Shown here: positions 36,977 through 48,400 of the stretch, one piece after another
How positions within the stretch are numbered: the first letter of the stretch is position 1
Layout of the letters: each line of letters opens with the position of its first letter
NCBI GenBank assembly: GCA_037693485.1
Contig: CM075354.1
Location: 156,389,501 to 156,453,500 of the forward strand
DNA: 64,000 bases
Direction of reading: 5' to 3'
Source: Kitagawia praeruptora
Taxonomy: Eukaryota; Streptophyta; Magnoliopsida; Apiales; Apiaceae
The notes under the pieces: generated by a model
Told to the model about the DNA's origin: nothing
What the model saw: the letters and a program-made list of their open reading frames with translations, nothing else
Databases searched by the model: none
Translations under genes and position numbers: made by a program

Positions 36977-37430
36977 GTAGTTGATTTAGTTGTTCAACTG
37001 TCCGTCAATCAAGCCATTATATGGTTAACGCTGTTGTTATTCGTGCTTGAATTTCAACGAGTTAGGGACAGATTTTTGGAAGGAGATACGAGTGATGGTG
37101 ATGAAATTGTTGTCGCTCCATCCTTTTGTAATGTAATGATGAAGGTGTTCCTCAAACTTGCAAAGAATCCAAATTCTTATGCTTGTATTGTCGGAATCAC
37201 TTGGGCATGTGTGGCGAACAAGTAAATCTTCATACCTACTGACCCGATCTATTACCAAGTTTTTAATGTCTCGATTTTAATAATATAGTATAAATAATTA
37301 TCAGTTAATTACTTATATATATGGGATGAATTGATTAAACATGCAGGTGGCATTTAGAGATGCCAAGCATCTTGGAAGGCTCTATATTGATCATGTCCAG
37401 AGCTGGAACAGGCACCGCTATGTTCAGCAT
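36977..37430 (+). pseudogene. PIN-type auxin efflux carrier, gene fragment
   Basis: The frame from 36977 reads VVDLVVQLSVNQAIIWLTLL, then FVLEFQR, and after a short hydrophilic part VMMKVFLKLAKNPNSYACIV and GITWACVANK, with a donor at about 37223. After an intron, 37347-37430 reads WHLEMPSILEGSILIMSRAG and TGTAMFSMG before a GTGAG donor. The order and words match the end of the first membrane block, the loop and the start of the second membrane block of PIN carriers. The very short loop fits the PIN5/PIN8 (endomembrane) type. Both ends of the gene are missing, so it is a relic. Confidence 0.75.
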
Positions 37431-37764
37431 GGGTGAGCTGTGTTTGTGTCCAATCTTTGAGCCATTTGTTCTAAGTTTTTATCACGCATTCTGAGTTTTA
37501 CTCGTGATCTCATTATCCAGAAAGTTACACTGTTTGCTCACAAAATGTTTGACAATATGTCACAACGAATTTTCCGTGTTTTCTTTTCTGTGATTATGAT
37601 CCACTTCAATTAATACTCAAGATATATCTCGTTAATGTGTTTCCGGATCTCAATATTTTGTTTGTGTTTTGTTAAGATTTTATGAGGTAAACCTATGTGT
37701 GTAGTCAAACTGATTTGTACGCAAGAAGTCGTGCAACTTTTGTGCTGATTATTATTGCCATGAT

Positions 37765-38121
37765 ATGAGCTTGTGTTATATGCGATTCGATAAGAGAAGC
37801 ACTGGGTTGTATGATCAATTGATAATTGATAGTGTTGTGAGTTCGTCACCTGTTACTCTTGGAATTGTTTTCCGTGCTTGCGCTACGCTGATTGATTTGA
37901 ACAAAGGGAGGCGGATTCATGGTTACACAATCAAAGAAGGGTCTATTATGGATCTTATGGTGGGAAACACACTTCTATCTCTGTATGCCAAGTGCGGGAT
38001 TTTAGATGATGCAGTAAAGTTCTTGGACGAAATGGATTCGAAAGATTCAATTTCTTTTAGTGCTGCCATCTCAAGGTGTGTGCAGAATGGCTGTGCGGAG
38101 GTAGCATTAAAATTTTGTTGA
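37765..38121 (+). pseudogene. PLS-type PPR protein fragment
   Basis: Open for 118 residues containing FRACATLIDLNKGRRIHGYT, VGNTLLSLYAKCGILDDAVK and ISFSAAISRCVQNG. These are the L, S and P-type PPR unit phrases of plant PLS-PPR proteins, which usually act in organelle RNA editing. There is no E or DYW domain and no complete N-terminus. It ends just before an LTR at 38186. Confidence 0.75.
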
Positions 38122-38185
38122 GGATGCGGTGCTGTTTTTTTTCTTCTGGAAAATGGCAGAAGAAAGGATGAGAATGTATGCTATT

Positions 38186-38549
38186 TGTTGGGGTTGCAGA
38201 TGGCTCAGAGTAAAGAGTCACCGATGAAGAAGATGCAGATGTGAGGTGAATCCAGATGTGGAGCTGCTGAGTTTGTAGATGGCTAGAGTTTGTAGATAGT
38301 GGTGAAGCTGGCTCAGGAACAAGAGAGAAAATTCTCTAAATAACTCACTTTTATTACTCAAATTCAATGTCCCTTACAATGCTCTAAGCATGCTTATTTA
38401 TACTAATGTTAGAGGTCCTTACATGTAAATAATGAGGTCCTTAAATGCAAATAAATGATGGTAGGTGGAGTAGGTAGTGTTTTGACTTCACAAATTGGCA
38501 TATGGGCTGCTGGAATATTGGTTGGCTTCTGGAATGCTACTGGAATCAT
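38186..38549 (-). repeat. 3' LTR of the Ty3/gypsy element (364 bp)
   Basis: On the plus strand it runs from TGTTGGGGTTGC to CTGGAATCA. On the minus strand it therefore starts TGATTCCAG, after the purine-rich CCGAGGAGTA that follows the pol reading frame. A matching LTR is not found to the right, so the element has lost its 5' LTR. Confidence 0.6.
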
Positions 38550-38583
38550 ACTCCTCGGGTTAGAGAGAACTCGACCTCGAGTT

Positions 38584-41500
38584 TTAGTATTCTTCATTGT
38601 CCAAATAAGGTGAAAAATAAGGTGAAAGATCAGCAACATTAAAAGTTGCAGAAACACCATATGTTCCAGGCAGTTCTACTTTGTAAGCATTGTCATTGAT
38701 TTTCTGCACAACTTTGAATGGTCCATCAGCTCTAGGTGACAACTTGGCATTTGGTTGGTTTGGAAATCTCTCTTTTCGTAGATGAATCCATACCAAATTC
38801 CAACTTTAAAAATCTGTTGCTTCCGATGTTTGTCTCGCTGATTTTTGTATCTGGAATTTTGTATTCGTATCTGCTCTCGAACTTGTTCATGCAGTTTCTT
38901 GATTTCCTTCGTTCGACTATCTGCATCAGAACTGAATTGTTGTTTGTTGGTTGACGGAGTCAAATCAAGTGGGCTAAGTGGACGGGTGCCATATACAACT
39001 TCAAAAGATCCCACTACTTGAATTATTAGTTTCTTGAATTGTTGTTTGTTGTTTTTTTCCGTGGACTGATTAGTTGAATTATTGTAGACAAATTCAACTT
39101 GAGCCAGAATAAGATCCCACTGCTTCAAGTTTTTACCATAAAAACTTCGAAGTAGATTTCCCAACAGTCGGTTGACAGCTTCGGTTTGTCCATCTGTCTG
39201 AGGATGGCTTGCACTACTGAACTGCAGCTTAGTTCCCATCTTCTTCCATAAAGTTCTCCAAAAATGGCTTAAAAACTTCACATCTAGATCAGAAGTGATC
39301 GTTTTTGGAATTCCATGAAGACAAACTATTTCTTTGAAATACAAATCAGCAACTTGAACAGCATCATTGGTCTTTTGACAAGGAATGAAATGGGCCATCT
39401 TTGAAAATCTATCCACCACGACCATAATTGAATCTTTCTGACGTTGACTTCGTGGAAGTCCCAAAATAAAATCCATAGTAACATCTTCCCATGGTGATTC
39501 TGGTACGGGAAGTGGCATATATAAACCAGTGTTTTGGCGTTTGGATTTCGCCAAATAACAGATTCTGCATCTTTGAATATGCCGATTTATATCTCTTTCC
39601 ATTCTTGGCCAATAAAAATTTTCCTTTATCAGAGCCATAGTTTTATCTCGGCCAAAGTGACCTGCTAATCCTCCATCATGGGCTTCCCAGATAATGGCTT
39701 CTCGTAGTGAACATCGAGGAATACACAAAGTCTTCTCTTTGAATAAAAATCCTTCATGCTTGTAGTAATCTTTGGAAGATTGCACTTCAGTAGTATTCCA
39801 AATTTTCTAGAAGTCAGGATCATCTAGGTACAACTCCTTGATCATTTCAAAACCAACTACTTTTGTTTGGAGTGTAGACAGTAGAGTATGGCGCCTACTG
39901 AGAGCATCTGCAACAACATTTTGAATTCCAGCTTTGTGCTTGATTAGAAATGGATAAGACTGTAAAAACTCACTCCACGAGGCATGTCGACGGCTAATCT
40001 TCTGTTGAGAGTTCAAATATTTCAAAGCTTCATGATCAGAATAAAGAATGAATTCTTTATTTAACAAGTAATGACTCCAATGGTGCAAGGCTCGAACAAT
40101 TGCATAAAACTCCTTGTCGTACGTTGAATACCGAAGTTTAGCATTGTTAAGCTTTTCACTGAAGAAGGCTATAGGATGACCTTCTTGAATTAGAACAGCA
40201 CCAATTCCAGTGTGGGAAACATCACAGCTAACTTCAAATACTTGATCAAAATTGGGAAGGGCTAATACTGGTGCTTCAGTTAAACATTTCTTCAGCTTGT
40301 CAAAACTTTTCTGTGCAGCCTCGGTCCATTGAAACTTGTCTCCTTTGATACAATCTGTGAGGGGAGCGGCAATTGTGCTGAAGTTTTTGATGAATCTTCT
40401 GTAAAAAGAGGCTAATCCATGGAAACTTCTAACCTCATGGATTGATTGCGGAACTGGCCAGCTATTGATTGCTTCTATCTTTTCCGGATCAACTCGTATG
40501 CCTTCGGATGTGATGATGTATCCAAGAAAAGTAACTTCATTTGTCAGGAAAGCACATTTCTTCAAATTGGCATAGAGTTTTTGTTCACGAAGAGCCTGTA
40601 ACACTTATCGGACATGTTCCAAGTGTTCCTCCTTGTCCTTACTAAAGATCAGAATGTCATCAAAATAGACGACGACAAATTTACCAATAAAGGGTCGAAG
40701 GACATGATTCATAAGTCGCATGAATGTACTTGGCGCATTGGACAACCCAAAGGGCATAACTGTCCATTCATAAAGACCATCTCTTGTTTTAAAGGCAGTC
40801 TTCCATTCATCTCCTGGTCGAATTCTGATCTGATGGTATCCGCTTCGAAGATCAATCTTTGAAAAGATAGTGGAACCATGTATCTGATCTAGAAAATCAT
40901 CAAGTCTAGGAATTGGAAATCTATACTTGATGGTAATTTTGTTGACAGCTCGACTATCAACACACATTCTCCAGCTTCCATCTTTCTTAGGGACTAGAAT
41001 GGCAGGAACCGCACAAGGATTAACACTTTCCTGTATTAATCCTTTTTTTAATAATCCTTCAGCATGCTCCTGAGGACTCATTCTGTATGCGGGTCAGTTT
41101 GGAATCGTTGCTCATGGACTGAAATCAATAGCGTATTGGATGTCTCGCATGGGGGGTAGTCCAGATGGAATGTCTTCTGGAATCACATCGGGAAACTCTT
41201 CAAGTAGTGGTTTAATTTCGACTGGAACATGAGTCTCCTTATTTGATTCGAATAATAGAAATAATCTCATGGTTTGAACTTCCTCTATAACTTCCTCCAG
41301 TTGTTTCTTCGTGACTAGGGACACTAATGGTTTGGCTTCCTTATTGTTTTTATCAAGCTCACTCGGCGGCAGAGTAGCTAGCTTGATTTTTACTCCATCC
41401 TTGACAAAAGAGTAGGTGTTTGCATAACCGTCGTAAAGTACTTGACGATCATACTGCCATGGCCTACCTAGGAGAAGATGACAGGCATTCATAGGCACAA

Positions 41501-43163
41501 CATCACACCATACTTGATCCTGGTACTTCTGACCAATAGAGAATGTCACTAGGCAACGCTTGTCAACTTTGACTGTACTTCCTTTATTGAGCCAATGCAA
41601 ACTGTATGGGTGTGGATGAATCTGGGTTGGTAGATCCAATTTTTCTACCATGTAACTTGAAACGATATTTTCACAACTCCCATTGTCTATGATAACATCA
41701 CAGACTTTTCCTGCAGAAGTGCAATGAGTGTGGAAAATATTGCGTCTCAACCAAGGTTCTTCCTTATTGGCCATTGTGTTTAGGCTTCGTCGGATTACTA
41801 AGGACTCACCCTGATCAGCAGCAGTAATTTCTTCATCGTATATTGGATCTGCGTAATATTCTCCTTCAGTGTCTTCTCGAGTCTCTTCTTCCTCATAAAC
41901 TTCATAGGCTTCTCCTTTGATAATTGTGATAGTTCTCCGGTTTGGATAGTTTGAAGCAATGTGACCAAAACCTTGGCATTTAAAGCATTTAATGGCCTTA
42001 TTTTTGTTTTCTGTAGAAATGGTTTTAGGAGAGGGTTGGGTGGAAGAGCTAGCTTCGTTGGTAGGTGGCTTCTGATTGTAAGGTGGTTGGTTTGCTGGAG
42101 AGAAATTTCTCGTGGTAGATCTTTTGGGTAGCTGCTTCTCTACTCGCGTAGCAAGACGAATAACATCTTCTAACGACCAATATTGTTGAAGTTCAACACG
42201 ATCAGCAATATCAGTATTTAATCCTCCGAGGTATCTGGCAATGGTCTGCTCCTCTTTTTCTTGTATATCACACTGCATCATCAATTTCTCAAATTTTCTT
42301 GTGTATTCTTCGACTGATAAATTCTTCTGACGAAGATTTTGTAGTTGGATAAACTTGTCTTGGTAGTAGTGAGGAGGAAGAAACATTCGGGTTAATTCCT
42401 TTCTCATTTTTTTCCCATGTTTTGATCTTGCTTTTTCCTTCTCGATCTCGTTTTTTTTAAAATTTTCCCACCAAATGGAAGCATATTTCCTTAATTTCAC
42501 AGCAATAATCTTCACCTTTTTTTCTTCGTGAATATCCTTATATTCAAACACCCTTTCGATTGTTTGAAGCCAATCGATGAAATCATCCGATTGAAGTCTT
42601 CCTTCAAAGTTAGGAATGTCAACTTTAATGTCATCATGTCTGACTTGCGGCCTTTGAGGTCGACGATTTCTAGGTGTTGAAGAATCACTGGAAGATTCTT
42701 CATCTTCTGGTTGACGCTCATTTAACAAGACTTGTTGGGCTTGCAAAGCGTCTTGAAGTTCCTGAATTTGTCTCCGCATGTCCGCCATTTCAACGTCTCG
42801 CAGAGGTTGTCTTCGTGGAGGCATGTTGAAAAATAAATTTTCAGTGAACAGTGCCCTTGAACAGTGCTCGTGAACAGTGCCGTATGAACAGTACCGTATG
42901 AACAGTACCGTATGAACAGTTCCGTATGAACAGTACCTTATGAATAGTGTCGTATGAACAATGTCGTATGAACAGTACCGTATGAACAGTGTCGTATGAA
43001 CAGTGCCTTCTTCTCCGGTGATGAACAGTGTCGTCTTCTCCGGTGATGAACAGTAACTCCGCCTGAACAGAAAGGGAAATGATGGAATAAATGGAAGTTT
43101 TGATAAGCTGGTGGAATAAATGATGGAATAAATGAACAGTGTCGTATGAGCTGGTGCTCTCAC
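38584..43163 (-). pseudogene. Ty3/gypsy retrotransposon gag-pol, decayed
   Basis: One long gag-pol frame is broken by mutations. Gag starts MPPRRQPLRDVEMADMRRQI at 42823 and carries a CCHC knuckle (CFKCQGFGHIASNYP; the usual His-x4-Cys end is damaged). The protease has DNGSCEN for the usual DTGA/S. Reverse transcriptase has the YFDD active-site box (VVVYFDDILIFSK). RNase H and the integrase zinc finger and core (VDRFSKMAHFIPC, SASHPQTDGQTE) follow. Domain order PR-RT-RH-IN is Ty3/gypsy. In-frame stops lie at about 41112, 41092, 40605 and 39807. A small deletion near 38805 shifts the tail, which continues as NVADLSPYFSPYLDNEEY. An 18-residue insertion (about 39020-39060) lies before SFEVVYGTRPLSP. 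No chromodomain is seen. Confidence 0.9.
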
Positions 43164-43240
43164 TCATGGATGCACAAGAAAGGGAAATGATGGAATAAAT
43201 GGAAGTTTTGATAAGCTGTAAGATGAGGTAGGAGGAAAGA
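42840..43240. repeat. GTATGAACAGT tandem repeats in the gypsy leader
   Basis: CGTATGAACAGTACC-like units of about 15 bp repeat at least ten times just upstream of gag. A block beginning AGAAAGGGAAATGATGGAAT occurs twice (about 43068 and 43181). No LTR or primer-binding site is recognised to the right. Confidence 0.7.
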
Positions 43241-43329
43241 AAAATGGCATGAGCATACGGAAGTGTTTTGGGTGCTGAGATGATTTGGAGCACGCTGTCT
43301 CTGTGGTTTGTTAATGTGTTTCGAAGCAA

Positions 43330-44928
43330 AACGTTGAAGGTTGCAGGAGGCTAAAAGAACATTCATGAGTGAAAGAAAAAAACAAATACATAGCAGCAGA
43401 TTGGTTGTGTAAGGTGGATGCTGAGGAAAGGAAGAAGAAACAAAAGGTTGTGGATGCTAACGGAAATTCTCGGAATATCGAAAAGCTTGGGTTAAGGCGT
43501 TTGTTCAGGTTGAGCAACCGAGAGATCGAGGTAGAGAGGTGAACGAGATGGTTAGAGTGCAGTGAGACAGTAGAAGGATGGTGATGATGGAGAGTGTGTA
43601 TTTTGTTGCTCTTGCCGAAGCTGTAGCTTGTTGGTGTTATTTTGAAGGTTGTATGGTTGGCATGGTACAAAGATGTTGGTGCCTGGTCGGACATTATTTT
43701 TCGATGGAGGAGGTGTTGTTGGGACGGTATGGCAATGGTGGGCCAATGACGAGGATGGCTTGCGCTGTTTCAGGTTGATGTCTACAAGGAGATTCACATG
43801 GATGACGATTTCGGTTACAGGTCAGATTACAAGAGAAGTGCCACCCGATCAGATTGTTGAAGGGTTTGTAGGAAATGTTTGCTATGGCAATAAGTTATAC
43901 GCAATTCCCTCAAAGACGGAACCTCCGGATCCTGGAAAGGAGATGGTGCAGAATAAAAAAAAACGATGTGGGGCTTCAAGTTGTTAAGCACAAAAAAAAG
44001 AATAAAAGGGGGGTTAGATTTTCTGTCAAAATTCATTATGGTACGAATGTGTATAGCTCCGAGACTGGAATGCAATCAGTAGCATTTATTGCTGGTTGTG
44101 TTGGTGTGAAACATGGATTCCAAGCTATGTTGAAAAAAAAAAGGATTTAATTTATTGATTTGAAGGAAATGGTGAGTACGCAAATGAAGGTTGTTTTTTT
44201 TTTCATGGTTGATTTGGGATGGAACTTATGACGATTGTTGTTGATGTTCCCTTTAAGTCTTTTGCCATTTGTGATTGTGGTCAGGTTCACATGGTCCCTG
44301 CTGCTTACGATACTGGAATGGACAGATTGGCATGGTTATTGCGGTTGTGCAGAGGTCCAGAGGAATGGTTACTTTGAAATGGCCAGCGACATGGTTCTGA
44401 TTTAGGACCTGAAACAAATGATGCTAGTGGTGCAGATGAAGAAAGTAACATAGGTGTTGCTGAATGCTGTGTGCAAACTTGTCCGCTGAGTGCAGACAAA
44501 GAAGAAAGCCATACGGGCTGATGAAGTTGAACCTTGTCTGAGTGCAGGTAGGAAGAAAGCCATATGGGCGTGTTGAACCTTGTCTGAGTATAGATAGGAA
44601 GAAAGCCATACGGGCTAATGAAAAGTGTTGTTAAAAGCAACATACGTGTTGACTGCTGAGTGCAAACGACAAACGAAAGCAACATCAAGTGATGATGTTA
44701 ATTGTGGTGAACCAAGATTAAGTCTTCATGTTATCAGACATCCTCTAATTGATTAGAGTAGAAGATACGATTGGAATCCATTGTTTGTTTGATAGTGGAA
44801 GAAAAGCAACGTGTCAGATGGGCAAAGAAATTGTTAGATGGATGAAAGAGTGCTAGATGAGCATTGTACGAGTTGGGATGGGTTCGGACATGAATTCATG
44901 CGAGACAAATTTAGATTAAAGGGGAGAA
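43330..44928. other. Unassigned retroelement-like interior, no clear protein
   Basis: GC content is higher than in flanking repeats and several medium open frames exist, but none resembles a known domain. About three tandem copies of a 60-70 bp unit with GAAAGCCATACGGGCTGATG lie at about 44500-44620. It ends in a polypurine tract (AAAGGGGAGAA, 44918-44928) and an LTR, so it is probably the 3' interior of a plus-strand LTR element. Confidence 0.4.
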
Positions 44929-45287
44929 TGTTGGAACTTTAATCTAAACTTAATTACTAACAATAATAAAGGTGACGTGACTAGGTGTGTTAACATTGTT
45001 TTAGACCAGGTCTTTATTTAGTTCAGTAATATTAGGAGAGTCATGAATAAGTGGGAGTATTAGAAAATTAGTAGGAGGTAGTTGCTTATTCGTAGCTGTT
45101 AGTTAGTCTTTGGGGTCTAGTTATATGTAATCTTTGTATCAGTACCACGAAAAATAACATAGTGAACACAATGTAATCCTCACGTGTATTCCACCTTGTA
45201 CATGTAAGTATTGTTCTTATTATTCTTTTATAAAATCTGCACTTTTGTTTTGGTTTTTAAGTCATTCATCTATTTTAATTTCCAACA
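44929..45287 (+). repeat. LTR (359 bp) of a plus-strand element
   Basis: Starts TGTTGGAAC after AAAGGGGAGAA and ends TTCCAACA, with terminal inverted TGTTGGAA. No partner LTR is found in the window. It ends 4 bp before the stop codon of the seed-maturation gene on the opposite strand. Confidence 0.7.
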
Positions 45288-45291
45288 CTCC

Positions 45292-45594
45292 TCACGTGGT
45301 TTTGAGCTTGTGACCACCAGAGTTGTGGTCACCGTCCTCCACTTTATGTCCACCAGTAGATGCTGAAGAGATATTTCGAGCCGCGAAAAAGAGATCAACT
45401 GGTTGAGAGTCACCAATGGTTCCCTGTTGACAAGAGATATTTTCAGCAACAGAGAAGAAATGAACAGGTTCAGAGTCGGCAATCTTTCCACTTTCCAAGG
45501 GAGTGTCTGCCTCGTAAGCAACTCTTAGAGCTTCATCTTCTGTTAACTTGGCTTGTGTTGTCCAATATTTTATGTCTTCTCTGCTCTTTGCCAT
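45292..45594 (-). CDS. Seed-maturation (LEA-type) protein, SMP1-like
   Basis: A single exon of 100 residues starts MAKSREDIKYWTTQAKLTED and continues EALRVAYEADTPLESGKIAD. It recalls plant seed-maturation protein SMP1 (MAKSK-D/E-DI, EDEAVRVAY, GKIADSQPVDLFSxAHNI), a small hydrophilic seed protein linked to maturation and dormancy. GKIADSEPVHFFSVAENIS is followed by a second version, GTIGDSQPVDLFFAARNIS, so the core block is duplicated. The frame has no stop or shift, but substitutions such as W in KYWTTQ and HFFS suggest relaxed constraint. The native 3' UTR is replaced by an LTR 4 bp after TGA. ABRE-like boxes lie upstream. It may be functional. Confidence 0.7.
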   Translation of the reverse strand: MAKSREDIKYWTTQAKLTEDEALRVAYEADTPLESGKIADSEPVHFFSVAENISCQQGTIGDSQPVDLFFAARNISSASTGGHKVEDGDHNSGGHKLKTT

Positions 45595-45698
45595 AGAAAT
45601 TAACCTTTCTCCCTAGCTCTTCCACCACAACTTCAACTATACACCATATAGCTTTGCAACTGCAAGTCTCTGATAATATGATTCGGACATACATGCAC

Positions 45699-45780
45699 AT
45701 GATATATATATACACACGTACATAAATTAGAGCCTTGATTGCCCCTCCACACGTGTCCTTTGAACCAGCCGATACGTGGC
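45699..45780 (-). promoter_or_regulatory. TATA-like box and two ABRE/G-box elements of the SMP1-like gene
   Basis: A TATATATATA run lies at about 45702-45711, some 110 bp before the ATG. Further upstream are ACACGTGTCC (about 45749-45758) and ATACGTGGCA (about 45772-45781). ACGTG-core boxes in pairs are the known abscisic-acid response arrangement of seed LEA genes. The function is inferred from position and family. Confidence 0.6.
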
Positions 45781-46412
45781 ATCTTGTTTAGTTGTCCACC
45801 TTATAGGATCCGTATGACCCATAATTCCCCGGATAGACATGAAGCTAATCTGAGGTTGTTTGTAAAATTCGATAACAAAAATTTGACAAAATCAAATCAT
45901 AAAAATATCTTTAACAATGATTTGGCAAATATATATATATATATAACAATGAGGAAAGAAATCGATCACAAAAATTTGACAAAATCGAATCATGAAAATA
46001 TCTTTAACAATGACATTCGAAAACATTTTGCTGCTGCATAGCAAATCCAAATATATATGTGTGTGCGCTCCACAAATTAAATTAAAATATTTGACATTCG
46101 AAAACAAATTCAGCAACCATTTCGGGATCTCTAACATTACACAATTATATATATAATATATGAAATATATGAAGAATCTCTTTATTTTAAAAATATACAT
46201 CAAATTAAATCTTACCAATTAAACATTTGTGAATCATTTTTAAAATAATTTTTGGAAACTTTAATATTTCTCAAAAAATTGTTTTTTATGTCATTTGAGA
46301 AAAGGTCATCATCGTACTTGAGATTAAAACCAAAATTTTGGTCATTCCTTGGGAAAGCAGCAACAATCTTATCATGCAACTTGAGAAAAGATAGTAAATT
46401 GATGGGTGCAAG

Positions 46413-47333
46413 TAGGGTTGTTCACGAACCGAGTCGAGTCGAGCTTTGATCGAAACGAGCCGAGCTTTGATCTTAACGAACCGAGCCGAGCTTTGATCTT
46501 AACGAACCGAGCTGATTTCTTAACGAACCGAGCCGAACTCGAGTTGTTCACGAACAGCCTCGAGCCGAGCCGAGCTCGAGCTATTCGCGAACAATTAATT
46601 TGGTTGGAGATCTTAGTAGATCACTACTATTCTAAGTAGTACCAGTACCTAGTGCTTTGTCACGGATTGTTGATTCTATTTTTTAAAAAATATTTCTCGA
46701 CGATCCAACCGTACGGATGTCAAGATATATCTAATTTAGTGATATTCCCAAATTTTTAAAAAATAAAAAATTAATTTGGTTGGAGATCTTACTAGATCAC
46801 TACTAATTTAACTAGTACTATAACTAGTGCTTTGTCACGAATTGTTGTTTCTATTTTTTAAAAAATATTTTTTGACGATCCAACCATACGGATGTCAAGA
46901 TATATCTAATTTAGTGATATTCCCAAATTTTCAAAAAATAAAAAATTAATTTGGTTGGAGATCTTAGTAGATCACTACTAATTTAACTAGTACTAGTAAC
47001 TAGTGCTTTGTCACGAATTATTGTTTCTATTTTTTAAAAAATATTTCTCGACGATCCAACCATATGGATGTCAACATATATCTAATTTAGTGATATTCCC
47101 AAATTTTCAAAAAATAAAAATTAATTTGGTTGGAGATAAAAAAATAAAAAGTAAAAATTTTGATTTTATTTCGAGTTTTAACGAGCCAACGAGCCGAGCC
47201 GATCTTGAGCCGAACCGAGCTCTTATCGAGCTGAGCTTAACGAACAAAAATCTTGTTCGAGCTCGAGTCGAACCGAGCTTTTATCGAGCCGAGCTCGAGC
47301 TGTTCATTAAAAGCTTTGTTCGTTTACACTCTA
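46413..47333. mobile_element. hAT-like element with GAGCCGAGCT-motif arrays
   Basis: Ends TAGGGTTGTTCACGAAC and (other strand) TAGAGTGTAAACGAAC. The 8 bp duplication GGTGCAAG lies at 46405-46412 and 47334-47341. The paralogue near 16446 has the site once (AGCGCAAG). The subterminal zones are GAGCCGAGC/TCGAGC arrays. The interior is about three tandem copies of a 175 bp unit (starting at 46593, 46769 and 46944, with a partial at 47119). Confidence 0.88.
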
Positions 47334-47850
47334 GGTGCAAGAGATTCCAATTATTTAATTATTATCGTCCATGTTCCGTTTATTTGTTAGAAAATAAATT
47401 ATCATTAATTTTACCAAGTAAATTAAGTGAACTGAATTGACTTATATTGTGTCCCCCTTGATTCTTTACCTTGGAGATGTAATTCTGGCACGAATTTTAA
47501 AGTACATTTTGTGAATAGTTTGATAATTTATTTTTAATTTTTTTTTCTTATATAAAAATGGAACTGTATTTTTTAGAAACCTTAAAATACATGTCAAACA
47601 ATGATCAAAAAAATTTGTAAAAAAATGAATGGAACGGAAGGAATAATTAGTTGTCATACAATTGTGACTGCCAAATAGGAGCCCTCAACGAGTGATAATT
47701 TTTTCCCACAAATGCATTGATGAATTATTGAATATAATTTTTTTATGTAAATAAAAATGATAATCTAACTGCATCAAGGTGGACCTTAGAAATCAAGATA
47801 CCAAAACCCAACCATACAATTCTTTACAAAGGAGCATCCATTCTGATAAA

Positions 47851-48400
47851 CTAGCTTAATACCCATGCAAAACACGGTTATTTTTATTTTATATAATTTA
47901 AATATTTAATATTTTATTTTAATTTCAAATTTCAAATTTTTATTTATTTATTTTTCAGATTTTTTTATTCAGTATATTGTATGAATATATTTTTACATAT
48001 TAATTTTATTAAAATGATTATTTGTTTTTTATTTACATGCATATTATAAAATTTTAGAATATTATTTTTGAATTTTTTCTATTAGTTTTCTTTTTATTAC
48101 AATATTTGAATGTTTTTTTTATCATTATAACTTATATTTTTTATAATATTTTCTAATTATATTTAAAATTATGTGATGACATGTTACTATATTATATTTT
48201 TCTTAAATAAATATTTATTTACAATTTTATTCAAATATTTAAAAAATTTCATAATATTAGTAATGTATATTATTTTTTTTTTCTTAAACACGTAAACAAC
48301 CAAATATTACTTCTTTCTTTTCTTAACCTATATTTTAGTTGTGGACTAGGTGACGATCAAAATGTCCACCTAAAGTCCTTTATGCTATTTATATATAGGA
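47851..48400 (-). mobile_element. Helitron-like element, reverse orientation
   Basis: CTAG at 47851 followed by CTTAATACCCATGCAAAACACGG gives, on the minus strand, the 3' hairpin and CTAG. The other end is GGA at 48398-48400 before T. Segment B is uninterrupted at A16812/T16813, matching the A-T target of Helitrons. The interior is very AT-rich and non-coding. Confidence 0.7.

Noticed and set aside
38186..45287. The two LTRs at 38186 and 44929 as a pair bounding one element
   Set aside because: Their sequences do not match beyond TGTTGG, and their polypurine tracts point in opposite directions.
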